Source of the DNA: an uncultured Coriobacteriaceae bacterium
Lineage (GTDB): Bacteria > Actinomycetota > Coriobacteriia > Coriobacteriales > UMGS124
Length of the DNA stretch: 10,444 nucleotides
Reading direction: 5' to 3'
NCBI GenBank assembly: GCA_900555105.1
Contig: USJP01000025.1
Location: forward strand, 1 to 10,444
The notes beneath the pieces were generated by a model. That model saw only the letters and a program-made list of their open reading frames with translations. It had not been told where the DNA came from and did not search any database. The stretch's first letter is position 1, and every line of letters begins with the position of its first letter. Positions 1 to 7,210 of this stretch are shown in pieces. The position numbers were made by a program, and so were the translations under genes.

Positions 1-438
1 GTTGGCGACCGCCTCCACCGCAGTGCCCACCGCGGCGACTGCCGTCGCACACGCGGTTTTCGCTTCGGCGATGGGGTTCGGCCCCGCAGCCGTGCCCGAT
101 GCCGATGCGGCGTTCGCGGCCTTCAGCTTCTCGGTCGCCGCCTCGGCATCCTTCGCGTTGGCGGTATCCGCCATTTCGCGCACGATGTTGGCGAACTCGA
201 CGCGCTCGTCGGGCGACATCATGGACATGCGCGCCTCGATGGTATCGCGGCGAATGGATGATTCGAGATTCGATGCGCGGTGCTTGAGCTCGGTGTTGAT
301 CTGCTTGCCCTGCTCAACCGTCATCTCTCCGCGAGCAACCAGCTGATCGACCAGCTCTTTGCCCTTTTCGGCGCCAATGGCAACCGCACCGATGCCTGCC
401 AGGAAAATACCTTTGAAACCGTCTCCGAGTGTAGCCAT
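1..438 (-). CDS. Phasin-like helical protein, 3' end outside window
   Basis: The reading frame is open for 146 codons from the ATG at 438 down to the window edge, so the C-terminus is missing. An AAGGAGG ribosome site (minus strand, 444-450) lies 5 nt before the start and fixes it. The protein opens with MATLGDGFKGIFLAGIGAVA, continues through an amphipathic helix with KGKELVDQLVARGEMT and EQGKQINTELKH, and then becomes an Ala-rich helical segment. This matches the short phasin-family proteins of Firmicutes and Actinobacteria: a short hydrophobic start, 'ELVDxLVxRGE', then a long helix. True phasins coat polyhydroxyalkanoate granules, but many such homologues occur in bacteria without PHA genes and their role is unclear. 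No PHA gene is visible here. The family call is fairly good; the function is not established. Confidence 0.75.
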   Translation of the reverse strand, partial: MATLGDGFKGIFLAGIGAVAIGAEKGKELVDQLVARGEMTVEQGKQINTELKHRASNLESSIRRDTIEARMSMMSPDERVEFANIVREMADTANAKDAEAATEKLKAANAASASGTAAGPNPIAEAKTACATAVAAVGTAVEAVAN

Positions 439-667
439 GGTGGCCTCCTTGTCCCTCAGATGGACGTGCCGCGCGGCGACACGCGCTACTTATTCATAAT
501 GCCGCATTTGGGGAGAAAGGGCAAACGCAGAAGGAAAAACGTTGCCAGGGCGTAAAAAGCCCGAACCGCAACGACGGCAGGAGGACGTACAGTGGAATTT
601 CTCCAATCCCAGCGGCGGACATTGCGCCCACCCCGGAACAGAGCAGGCAATGCACTGACGGGGGCAC
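439..667. other. Intergenic, no gene seen
   Basis: This is the upstream region of the phasin-like gene. Short open frames exist on both strands but have low-complexity, Arg/Pro-rich composition and no ribosome sites, so I do not call them. A small inverted repeat, GGGC-gtaaaaa-GCCC, lies at 550-564 or so. I could not identify a good promoter for the minus-strand gene. Confidence 0.5.
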
Positions 668-673
668 TATACT
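668..673 (+). promoter_or_regulatory. Possible -10 box (TATACT) for the downstream RNA
   Basis: TATACT differs from the TATAAT consensus at one position and lies directly before the structured region that begins near 674. No good -35 hexamer is found 16-18 nt upstream; the sequence there is AGGCAA-like. The call is therefore weak and rests mainly on its position. Transcription would start near 680. Confidence 0.3.
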
Positions 674-940
674 AGGCATGTTTGGCTGCCATTCGGCAAG
701 CGCCCATGCTTCTATTAGGCCATGAGCCACTCCCCGGTAGGTCGGAGCCAGCGCAGGGCAAGTCAGGTCTAGGTCAATCAGCCCATACGGGCGGCAGGGG
801 AAACACGGGCCACTGCGTCGGCTCCTCAAGAAAGCTTGTAGCGCAGGGTACCGAGCCCTATGGCGTCGAGACGACGCCTATTCGTTCTCGGGGACCTGCG
901 CGCCTTCCGGTGGGCATTATCTCGAACGGCCATTCTTAAT
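674..940 (+). ncRNA. Candidate structured non-coding RNA, family unassigned
   Basis: No plausible protein is encoded here, yet the sequence folds strongly. Helix A pairs 674-680 with 705-711 (7 bp, one G-U) around an inner stem TGCC-ATTC-GGCA at 687-698. Helix B is a long-range 13-position stem, 744-756 with 813-825, with one A-C mismatch and one G-U, enclosing the hairpin GCCC-ATAC-GGGC at 781-792. Helix C pairs 841-847 (GCGCAGG) with 895-901 and, further in, 851-855 (CCGAG) with 887-891. It encloses a 7-bp hairpin, GGCGTCG-AGA-CGACGCC, at 862-878. A short GCC/GGC stem follows at 902-914. I see no RNase P, tmRNA or SRP RNA signature. Coriobacteriia carry several large structured RNAs, for example the raiA-motif class, but I cannot assign this one from memory. 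Strand is inferred from the -10 box; the ends are approximate and no U-run terminator is seen. Confidence 0.45.
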
Positions 941-1065
941 AAACCCTGCGACGATTATCAGTAGGGGAAATGCTAGTAGTTGCCATGGCGTCCTCGCTTT
1001 CTCGCGAAGGGGGCTACGTGGATTTAAGTATACGGGCCAAGCCCACTCTTTAAGAAGCGTTTACA

Positions 1066-1079
1066 CAGGTAAATACCTG
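1066..1079. repeat. Short palindrome CAGGTA-AA-TACCTG
   Basis: The two 6-bp arms are perfect around a 2-nt centre, in the noncoding stretch downstream of the ferrochelatase-like gene. It could be an operator or a weak 3' hairpin of the minus-strand transcript. On neither strand is it followed by a T-run that would make it an intrinsic terminator. No owner gene on the plus strand is visible. Confidence 0.35.
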
Positions 1080-1125
1080 AAAAGGCCGATTATGAGGTTG
1101 ATTTTACGAAGGGCGGATATGCGCC

Positions 1126-2097
1126 TTATAGCACCTTGCGGATGGCAGCACAAAGGGCCTCGATAAAATCGGGGCGCTCTAAGACATTGGTGATGACGGT
1201 GAGCTTGGGGTTGAGGCCGTTGGCGTTTGCCTCGAAGTAGTGCACAAGGCCAACCCGTGCGTCAACTGCAAGCTCGGGACCCTCGAACAGCGACATGGGC
1301 AAGATCACTCGCACGTCGTTGACGGCGCCGGATGCCCAGCCGCGCAAGGTCTTCTCCGCGAAGGGACCAAACCACTTGTCGTTGTCGTAGTCGCACATGA
1401 AGGCCGCCTTGAGACGCTCACCTTTCAGGCCCGCCGCCTTGTCGAATGTCTCCATGAACTTGTCAATTTGTTGGAGGTAGTGGGGTGAGGAGGGGGCGGA
1501 CTTTGTCAGTGAGGGAAACGCCACCAAAAGGCGAGAGGTGGTTTTTGGCTGCCAGCCATCCTTGGCGGCTGCCGCATAAGCCTTGCGAACCTGCGGGTTC
1601 GCGCTGAACCCGCGCACGTCAACCACCTGCGGGCGCCACCCGGATGCAGCCATGGACCTCAAGATACGCGTGGAGCTATCGAGACAAACGCCTGTGGTGG
1701 GGTTATAGTCGATGGGATAGAGAGGCACCCGTACCACCTTGTCACAACCCGCCTCGCAAAGGGAGGTGAGAGCGGACGTGATAGAGGGCTTACCGTAGAG
1801 AAAGCCCGTCTCGACCACTACCTGCTTTTTGGAGGAGGTTGAAAGGCGGGCCTTCATGGCGCTTGCCAGGGACTTGGCATGCTCACGTACATACTCGCCC
1901 CGCTCTCGGCTAAAGCAACCTGCCCAGCGCTTTGCCTTGCTGGGAAGAACGGTCGTCTTGGCACGCAGGCGAAACAGAGCCTGGGGGCTTGGCATGAGGT
2001 CAGGCTGGAAGGAGCGCTCCTCCACAAAGGAAGCAATCGACTGCGCGTCCGCGCCAAAGGGCGCACCTATCGCTAGAAGCAAGATGCCGTATTTCAT
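1126..2097 (-). CDS. Divergent ferrochelatase-like (HemH family) protein
   Basis: This 323-residue protein has the length of bacterial HemH, which inserts Fe(II) into (copro)porphyrin in the cytoplasm. Family features are the N-terminal 'YGILLLAIGAP' (canonical LLvNlGtP), 'GFLYGKPSITSAL' (98-110), 'VVRVPLYPIDYNPTTG' (121-136) and 'KWFGPFAEKTL' (241-251, canonical PWLGP). The catalytic region is altered. Where HemH has SAHSLP this protein has 'AFPSLT' (193-198), so the metal/proton-handling His is replaced, apparently by Pro195. The later Glu region (LFEGPEL, 270-276) aligns only with a one-residue shift. It may be an inactive or repurposed chelatase. I chose the ATG at 2097 because GGGAGG (2105-2110) lies 7 nt upstream; an upstream ATG at 2130 has no ribosome site. 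It follows the permease by 38 nt and is probably cotranscribed with it. No other heme genes are in view. Confidence 0.72.
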   Translation of the reverse strand: MKYGILLLAIGAPFGADAQSIASFVEERSFQPDLMPSPQALFRLRAKTTVLPSKAKRWAGCFSRERGEYVREHAKSLASAMKARLSTSSKKQVVVETGFLYGKPSITSALTSLCEAGCDKVVRVPLYPIDYNPTTGVCLDSSTRILRSMAASGWRPQVVDVRGFSANPQVRKAYAAAAKDGWQPKTTSRLLVAFPSLTKSAPSSPHYLQQIDKFMETFDKAAGLKGERLKAAFMCDYDNDKWFGPFAEKTLRGWASGAVNDVRVILPMSLFEGPELAVDARVGLVHYFEANANGLNPKLTVITNVLERPDFIEALCAAIRKVL

Positions 2098-2135
2098 GGG
2101 GGATCCTCCCTTCAGGCCTGCCTCAAGCATACCCG

Positions 2136-3410
2136 CTACAAGGGCATGCCAAAGCGCAAGACGAGATATGCGGCCGATATGGCCACGGTGAGTAGCATGA
2201 TGGGAAAGCCGATCTTGAAAAACCGTGCAAAGGTGAGCTCATACCCCTCGCGCTTGGCGATGTCTGCCAAGACCACGTTTGCCGAGGCACCGATAAGCGT
2301 GCCATTGCCGCCAAGGCAGACACCAAGGGATACCGCCCACCAAAGAGGGGTGACATCCATGCCGGTAGCTGCCATGGACAATAGGATGGGGATCATGGTG
2401 GCCACAAAAGGGATGTTATCCAGAAACGCCGAGATGACGGCACTGCCAAACAACAGAACGAGCATGGTGAGGAAGGTGTCTCCTCCCGTGACGTTTATGA
2501 GCGCATCTGCCACAAGGGAGATGGTGCCAGTCTCAGACAAGGCGCCCACGATGATGAAAAGCCCCGCGAAGAAGGTGAGCGTGGTCCACTCCACCTGGGC
2601 CAGGGAGTGCTCGATGTTCCGACGGGAGACCAAAAGGATGGCGCCAGCCGCCCCGAGGGCCACCACACACGACTCGATGTGCAGCTGCCCGTGAAGCATG
2701 AAGCCCAAGGTGACAAGCACGAGCATTACAACGCTTATGCGCAAAAGCCCCTCACTTTTAATCTCGGCGCGCTCGCTTAGGGCCATGACGGCAGCTTGGC
2801 GCTCGGGCGTGACCGTCAGGCGTCGCCCGTAGAGCACATACAGCACGCCGATGAAGGCGCCCAAGATGACGATAACCACAGGCGTGTCCACGGCCACGAA
2901 GTCGAAAAACGTGAGCCCTGCGGCCGAGCCGATCATGATGTTGGGCGGGTCGCCAATAAGGGTTGCCGTGCCGCCGATGTTTGAGGCCATGATCTCAGCC
3001 AGGAAAAACTGCACCGGGTCCACCTCAAGCAGCCTGCATACGGTAAGCGTCATAGGCCCTATGAGCAAAACCGTAGTGACGTTGTCGAGAAGCGCAGAAA
3101 GCACGGCAGTGAGCAGCACGAACAAGACCATGATGGGCCAGGGTGCACCCTTTGCAAGCTTTACGCACTTGATGGCAAGGTATTCGAAGATGCCTGACTG
3201 TCGCACCACCGACACGAACATCATCATGCCGCCAAGGACGCCAAGTGTGTTCCAGTCGATGTGGTGGATGGCCGCCTCGAAGGGCACCACGAACACCATG
3301 ATAAGAACCGCGCCCACGATGGCCACAAGGGCGCGATGAACCGAGTCGGTGACGATGAGTGCAAGGCACACCACGAACACCACAATTGCGAACAGCTGCT
3401 CGAAGCCCAT
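2136..3410 (-). CDS. ArsB/NhaD-type (SLC13-like, ion transporter superfamily) permease
   Basis: The 424-residue protein is almost wholly hydrophobic, with roughly 11-12 membrane segments and two related halves. The duplicated signature is clear: LDNVTTVLLIGPM (109-120) then SNIGGTATLIGDPPNIMIG (143-161) in the first half, and LDNIPFVATMIP (330-341) then GGNGTLIGASANVV (367-380) in the second. These are the paired hairpin motifs of the ArsB/NhaD family, which includes arsenite pumps, Na+/H+ antiporters and the OCA2 'P protein' group. There is no arsR, arsA or arsC nearby, so arsenite export is not supported; an organic or inorganic anion or Na+/H+ exchange remains possible. The start is the ATG at 3410, which has AGGTGG 5 nt upstream; an in-frame GTG at 3419 overlaps that site. 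It lies 117 nt beyond the SLC13 gene and is separated from it by a strong hairpin. Confidence 0.85.
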   Translation of the reverse strand: MGFEQLFAIVVFVVCLALIVTDSVHRALVAIVGAVLIMVFVVPFEAAIHHIDWNTLGVLGGMMMFVSVVRQSGIFEYLAIKCVKLAKGAPWPIMVLFVLLTAVLSALLDNVTTVLLIGPMTLTVCRLLEVDPVQFFLAEIMASNIGGTATLIGDPPNIMIGSAAGLTFFDFVAVDTPVVIVILGAFIGVLYVLYGRRLTVTPERQAAVMALSERAEIKSEGLLRISVVMLVLVTLGFMLHGQLHIESCVVALGAAGAILLVSRRNIEHSLAQVEWTTLTFFAGLFIIVGALSETGTISLVADALINVTGGDTFLTMLVLLFGSAVISAFLDNIPFVATMIPILLSMAATGMDVTPLWWAVSLGVCLGGNGTLIGASANVVLADIAKREGYELTFARFFKIGFPIMLLTVAISAAYLVLRFGMPL

Positions 3411-3445
3411 TGATACCACCTACGATAGATCGCCCTGCAATGCCT

Positions 3446-3498
3446 AAATAAGCGCCGTCGGGGCTGACAGGCCAGGGTGTGGCCCGCCAGCCCCGACG
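3446..3498 (-). terminator. Strong hairpin between the two transporter genes (terminator or attenuator)
   Basis: A perfect 11-bp GC-rich stem pairs CGTCGGGGCTG (3456-3466) with CAGCCCCGACG (3488-3498), and an inner GGCCA/TGGCC pairing is possible. On the minus strand it is followed by GGCGCTTATTTA, a short and broken T-tract. It lies 29 nt after the SLC13 stop codon and about 45 nt before the next gene start. It probably ends part of the decarboxylase-transporter transcript, leaving the permease and the ferrochelatase-like gene to readthrough or to their own promoter. Confidence 0.6.
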
Positions 3499-3527
3499 TG
3501 GAGGGTGCGCTTTGGACGAGTTGCGAG

Positions 3528-4958
3528 TTAGACGAGACCAACGAGTCCAAGAGATATTGGCACCCAGATACCTGCGAAGATGCACATGAGCACCTCGAGC
3601 GGGATGGATACCTTTGGCAGGTCGGTCATGCCGTAGTAGCCAGGAGCGTAGGTGATGGACGGGACTGTGTCGAAGGGGAAGATGATGACGCAGCCCGCAT
3701 ACAGGCTCAAGGGGATCATGAGCATGACAGGCGGCAGGCCGGAGGCCACGGCAAGGGCCGCAAGCGGTGCTGCAAGCAGGTTGATGATGGCCGGTGCGGA
3801 GGGGATGATGACCATCATCACAAAGATGATCGCAGCTACGATGCCGACTGCCAAAGGTGCAGCCATGGACAAGGACTCGGGGAAGATCAGGTTGCACAGC
3901 CAGACCGTGACGCCGTTGGCCACGAGCTTGCCGCCCACCATGATCATGGTGGAGATGATGATGTAGGGAGTCCAATTAACGCCCTTGATGTACTCCTTGT
4001 AGGTAAGGATTTCGACGCCGGGGATAAACATCAGGATGCAGCCGATGGTTGCCACCAAGGTGACGTCCCAGAACGGGAACCAGGAGGAGGCGATCCACAG
4101 GGCGAACATCAAGATGACGACGCATAGGGTGTAGGCTTCCTTGAAGCTGACCTTGTCAGGAATGGACTCGGCACGAAGCTTGTTGCGGTAGTCCTCAAGG
4201 ATTGCGCGGTCAAGCTCGGGAAGCTTGAACATCTTCGAGGCGATAAACCAGGCGCAAAACACCGCCAGGTATCCCAAAGGTGCACCGATGATGATCCACT
4301 GCACGAAGGTCACGCGAATCTCGGCGTACTTCTCGATAAGGTTGATGCCCAAAAGGTTCAAAGATGAACCTGCAGGGGTGACCATGCCACCGACGGTGGC
4401 GGCGATGGCGATGCAGACCATGAACACCTTGCCGGCCTGCTTTTTCGCCTCCTCGTCGTCACCGTAGATCTCGAGGAACGAGATGCACAGTGCCACAAAG
4501 ATGGCCGCGGTGGCGACGTTGGAGATGAAGGCGGACAGGGTCGCGATGGTGAGCATGAAGGCAAGAAGGACCTGCTTCATGGAACGACCGAACAACTTCA
4601 TCATGAAGAACAGAAGGCGATTACCCAAGGGCATCTTGGTGATGGCGATAGATAGCGCGTAGGAGACGATGACGAAGAACGAGGTTGTATTGGTAAAGCC
4701 AGACAGGGTGTCACCGAACTTTTCCACACAGCCGAACAGGTACATAATGCCGATGCAGATAAAGCAGGTGACCGGGATGGCGAAGGTCTCGGTCATGAGC
4801 AAGATGACGGTGATGAGAAGAACGCCAAGGGTGCGAACGCCCACCACAGCCTCCATGCCAATGGCCTCGGGAGGCACCACAAAGGACAGGATCGCGATGA
4901 TTATGGATAGGATGAGGCCGACTATGGCCTTAGGTTTTATGTTGACGCTAAGCGACAT
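3528..4958 (-). CDS. SLC13/DASS-family anion symporter
   Basis: This is a 476-residue membrane protein with about 11-13 hydrophobic segments. The first half carries FISNVATAAIF (144-154), a variant of the SNT substrate/Na+ motif of divalent anion:Na+ symporters, followed by TPAGSSLNLLG (194-204), a typical loop of the family. In the second half the expected SNTATAA motif is replaced by IIPSAPAIINLLA (384-396), so the second cation site looks unusual. Members import di- and tricarboxylates or sulfate. Placement 47 nt behind an aromatic-acid decarboxylase suggests, by inference, uptake of a hydroxybenzoate-type carboxylate or exchange with its product. The start is the ATG at 4958, with GGAGGG about 7 nt upstream; the in-frame GTG at 4973 is part of that ribosome site. 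Length agrees with the family. The substrate is unknown. Confidence 0.85.
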   Translation of the reverse strand: MSLSVNIKPKAIVGLILSIIIAILSFVVPPEAIGMEAVVGVRTLGVLLITVILLMTETFAIPVTCFICIGIMYLFGCVEKFGDTLSGFTNTTSFFVIVSYALSIAITKMPLGNRLLFFMMKLFGRSMKQVLLAFMLTIATLSAFISNVATAAIFVALCISFLEIYGDDEEAKKQAGKVFMVCIAIAATVGGMVTPAGSSLNLLGINLIEKYAEIRVTFVQWIIIGAPLGYLAVFCAWFIASKMFKLPELDRAILEDYRNKLRAESIPDKVSFKEAYTLCVVILMFALWIASSWFPFWDVTLVATIGCILMFIPGVEILTYKEYIKGVNWTPYIIISTMIMVGGKLVANGVTVWLCNLIFPESLSMAAPLAVGIVAAIIFVMMVIIPSAPAIINLLAAPLAALAVASGLPPVMLMIPLSLYAGCVIIFPFDTVPSITYAPGYYGMTDLPKVSIPLEVLMCIFAGIWVPISLGLVGLV

Positions 4959-5005
4959 GCTCAAACCCTCCACTCAAGAAAAGACGGATACGGCTGCGTG
5001 TCGCC

Positions 5006-5983
5006 TTACAGGTCGAGCTTGAACAGCTCAATGGCGGTCTTGCGTGCAATCTTTTTCTTGTCGCCCTCGGAGATCTGGAGGTTATCGAACCACACGCATG
5101 CGTCCGGAATCTCCTCGAAGGGGTAGTCGGTTGCGAACATGATGCGGTCGGCACCCATCTGCATCATGGTGCACATAAGCGGCGGCAAGGTGAACTGGCC
5201 AGAGGTGGTGACCCAGAAGTTCTCGTTGAGATACTCAGGCAGCGGCTTTTGTGCCGGCATGCCGCGACGGCGCTTGTTGAGGTGGTTTTGTGCGCGCCAG
5301 ATGCAGAAGGGCAGGGCCTCACCAAGGTGACCCAAAATAATTTTGAGCTTGGGATACTCATCGAAAAGACCGGAGCACATAAGGCGCAGGGCGTGCGTTG
5401 CGGTCTCAACGCCGAATGCCCAGGGAGCGCCATGGATCCAGTAGTGGCCGTCAAGCGTGTGTGCGTTTTGCGGCATGGGCTCGCGAGGATGCATGTAGAA
5501 GGGGACGTCGAGCTTCTCCATCTCGGCCCAGAAGGGACGATACATGGGATCGTCAAGGTATACGTAGGAGTCAGGGTCGCCAATCTGGGAGTAACCGTTG
5601 GCGAGAACGCCTACAAAGCCGAGCTCCTCGATGCAGTAGTGCAGCTCCTCGATGGCCTTGTCCGGGTCTTGCAGCGGGATGGCTGCAAAGCCGCGGAAAC
5701 GGTTGGGATGCGCCTGAATGGCGGTGGCGAGGTTCTCGTTGGCGATGCGGGCTACGCGTGCGGCCTCCTTGGGGTCGTGGATGGACTGGATGGCCGGGGA
5801 GTTCAGCGACAGGATCATCATGTCCATGCCGTACTCGTCCATCTGCTCGATGCGCAAATCACCCAGATCAAGCAGGCGCTTGGAGCGGATGTCTTGGGCA
5901 CCGGTGCCCTCGAAGTAGATGTGGGAGCCGCCCATGGTCTCGGGAATGCCAAAGTGCTCTTCCAAACCGATCTTGTTATACAT
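5006..5983 (-). CDS. Amidohydrolase-type hydroxybenzoate (gamma-resorcylate-like) decarboxylase
   Basis: The 325-residue protein belongs to the Amidohydrolase_2/ACMSD superfamily and closely resembles gamma-resorcylate (2,6-dihydroxybenzoate) decarboxylase, about 327 residues. It shares LEEHF (7-11; metal ligands Glu8 and His10), LSLNSPAIQ, IPLQDPDKAIEEL, LGFVGVLANGYSQ, KLDVPFYMHPREP (His165), ATHALRLMCSGLFDEYPKL, ILGHLGE (His219, Glu222), CIWR (Arg230) and FATDYPFE (Asp286). All expected metal and catalytic residues are present. Such enzymes remove CO2 from ortho-hydroxybenzoates without oxidation or cofactor, consuming a cytoplasmic proton; some run in reverse. Substrates in the family include 2,6- and 2,3-dihydroxybenzoate, orsellinate and salicylate, and I cannot choose between them. 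AAGGAGG lies 5 nt before the ATG. It is the first gene of the minus-strand cluster and is divergent from the LysR gene, which is its likely regulator. Confidence 0.88.
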   Translation of the reverse strand: MYNKIGLEEHFGIPETMGGSHIYFEGTGAQDIRSKRLLDLGDLRIEQMDEYGMDMMILSLNSPAIQSIHDPKEAARVARIANENLATAIQAHPNRFRGFAAIPLQDPDKAIEELHYCIEELGFVGVLANGYSQIGDPDSYVYLDDPMYRPFWAEMEKLDVPFYMHPREPMPQNAHTLDGHYWIHGAPWAFGVETATHALRLMCSGLFDEYPKLKIILGHLGEALPFCIWRAQNHLNKRRRGMPAQKPLPEYLNENFWVTTSGQFTLPPLMCTMMQMGADRIMFATDYPFEEIPDACVWFDNLQISEGDKKKIARKTAIELFKLDL

Positions 5984-6158
5984 GGTGTCCTCCTTACAAA
6001 GGCATTTGCTTTGGCCAGGCTCCGAAAGCCCCCAGACGACTTTGGTCCTGGTTCCGTTGCGCCCACCTTACCAAAAGCACGTTGACTACCGAAAACGATA
6101 ATTTTGAGGGGGTAGTAGCGTAGCGAAGAGGCATGCATATGGTGAATACGTGGGGCCA

Positions 6159-6177
6159 CTATTCCATTTCGGAATAG
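6159..6177. promoter_or_regulatory. Likely LysR operator, CTATTCC-N5-GGAATAG
   Basis: A perfect 7-bp inverted repeat lies in the 259-bp space between the decarboxylase and lysR starts. It contains the T-N11-A core typical of LysR-type operators (T6162 to A6174). It sits about 20 bp upstream of the lysR -10 box, which would suit negative autoregulation, and about 175 bp from the decarboxylase start, so a recognition site for activating the divergent operon is plausible. Confidence 0.6.
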
Positions 6178-6196
6178 GTATTAATGCCAACCTACG

Positions 6197-6202
6197 TATA
6201 AT
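6197..6202 (+). promoter_or_regulatory. Probable lysR -10 box (TATAAT)
   Basis: This is a consensus TATAAT 40 nt upstream of the lysR ATG. The 17-18 bp upstream position, where a -35 should be, overlaps the right arm of the LysR palindrome and does not resemble TTGACA. The promoter may therefore be weak or controlled by a bound regulator. Confidence 0.55.
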
Positions 6203-6242
6203 TAAGTGAGCGAGAGTTTTCTTTCCTTTTTAGGAGGTGTTC

Positions 6243-7181
6243 ATGGACATCCGCGTACTGAAGGAGTTCGAGGAGTTCTCGAAGCACATGAACTTCAGCG
6301 CCACCGCGCGCTATCTGCACATGTCCCAGTCGGCCCTGAGCAAGCACATCGCCGAGCTTGAGCGAGAGTTGGGTTTCGAGCTTGTGCATAGGGACCGCAA
6401 CCCCGCCCTGACCCCGGCGGGACTTCAATTTCTGCTGACGGCCCAAGAGATTCTGTATGAGCTCGACATCGCCATAGAGAAGTGTCAGCACATCGCCGGC
6501 AAGTGCAGGTATCGTTTGACCGTACACGATCCGCTGATTGACGCCACCATCGGCAACCAGGCAATACCCGTGTTTGTGAAATTTGCCCAAAACCACTCGA
6601 ACGTGGACTTGGTGCTGCACACCATCAAGGGCGAGACGGTATCTGAAGCCCTGCACAATCGCTCGGTGGACGTGGGATATCTTATGGCGTATGGGGATGT
6701 GGATGAGACCATAGAGGAGAGGCGCCGCAAGGGCATCGTCGCACGCCCCATGCGCAACAGGCGCTTCTCGGTGTGGATGAGCACTGACAGCCCTCTTGCC
6801 CAAAAGGAGAAGCTCTACGTGGAGGATTTGGAAGACACGCAGATCTTCATTGCGGCGGACAGGCTGTTTGACGACTGGCGTGGCCTAATTGACAAGATGT
6901 GCCGAACCCACGGCTTTGTGCCAAAGATCAAGCTGCGCGTGACGCCTACCATCAACGGGTATCTGGCCATGAGCCTAAACGACGGCGTGATTTTGCTTTC
7001 CGACGCGTTCACCCAGGACCCGCGCTTTCTGATGCGAACCGACATGACGGCGCGCATCATAGAGGATGCCCACTACACGCTGTTTTACGTGGTGAGGGAA
7101 AACAGCACCAACCCAGCCATCCCCATATTCGTGGAGGAGATGACCGAGCAGGTGGCAGACGAGTACAAAAAGTACGCGTAG
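6243..7181 (+). CDS. LysR-family transcriptional regulator
   Basis: The 312-residue protein has the usual LysR length and layout. The N-terminal winged helix-turn-helix is clear: LKEFEEFSKHMNFSATARYL (6-25), MSQSALSKHIAELERELGF (27-45), then HRDRNPALTPAG (49-60) and a linker helix (61-85). The C-terminal effector-binding domain (about 92-300) includes GYLMAYGD and LNDGVILLSDAF. AGGAGG (6232-6237) lies 5 nt before the ATG at 6243; an in-frame GTG at 6237 overlaps that site and is unlikely to be the start. By position it should control the divergent decarboxylase operon in response to an aromatic acid or related metabolite (inference). A small membrane-protein gene follows after 29 nt and then a terminator, so the two form a short operon. 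Confidence 0.92.
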   Translation: MDIRVLKEFEEFSKHMNFSATARYLHMSQSALSKHIAELERELGFELVHRDRNPALTPAGLQFLLTAQEILYELDIAIEKCQHIAGKCRYRLTVHDPLIDATIGNQAIPVFVKFAQNHSNVDLVLHTIKGETVSEALHNRSVDVGYLMAYGDVDETIEERRRKGIVARPMRNRRFSVWMSTDSPLAQKEKLYVEDLEDTQIFIAADRLFDDWRGLIDKMCRTHGFVPKIKLRVTPTINGYLAMSLNDGVILLSDAFTQDPRFLMRTDMTARIIEDAHYTLFYVVRENSTNPAIPIFVEEMTEQVADEYKKYA

Positions 7182-7210
7182 CGCGTGGGAGACCATTCGA
7201 GGAGGCAGAC

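Noticed and set aside
2..346. Open plus-strand frame of 114 codons at the left edge
   Set aside because: Ala/Ser-rich shadow of the phasin-like gene on the minus strand, which has a perfect ribosome site and recognisable helices.
744..825. SRP RNA, tmRNA or RNase P RNA
   Set aside because: The characteristic conserved segments (GGUCAGGuccGGAAGGAAGC-type loop, tRNA-like TΨC end, GAGGAAAGUCC/ACAGAA) are not found on either strand.
494..939. Overlapping open frames on both strands in 494-829 and 682-939
   Set aside because: No ribosome sites and no protein-like motifs; the region shows strong RNA pairing instead.
2136..3410. Arsenite efflux operon
   Set aside because: The permease has ArsB/NhaD motifs but no arsR, arsC or arsA is present.
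2136..6100. Many long plus-strand frames opposite the transporter and decarboxylase genes (for example 5249-6085, 3477-4127)
   Set aside because: They are antisense shadows of genes with clear family motifs; their composition (His/Asp/Gly- or Arg-rich) is typical of reverse reading of GC-rich genes.
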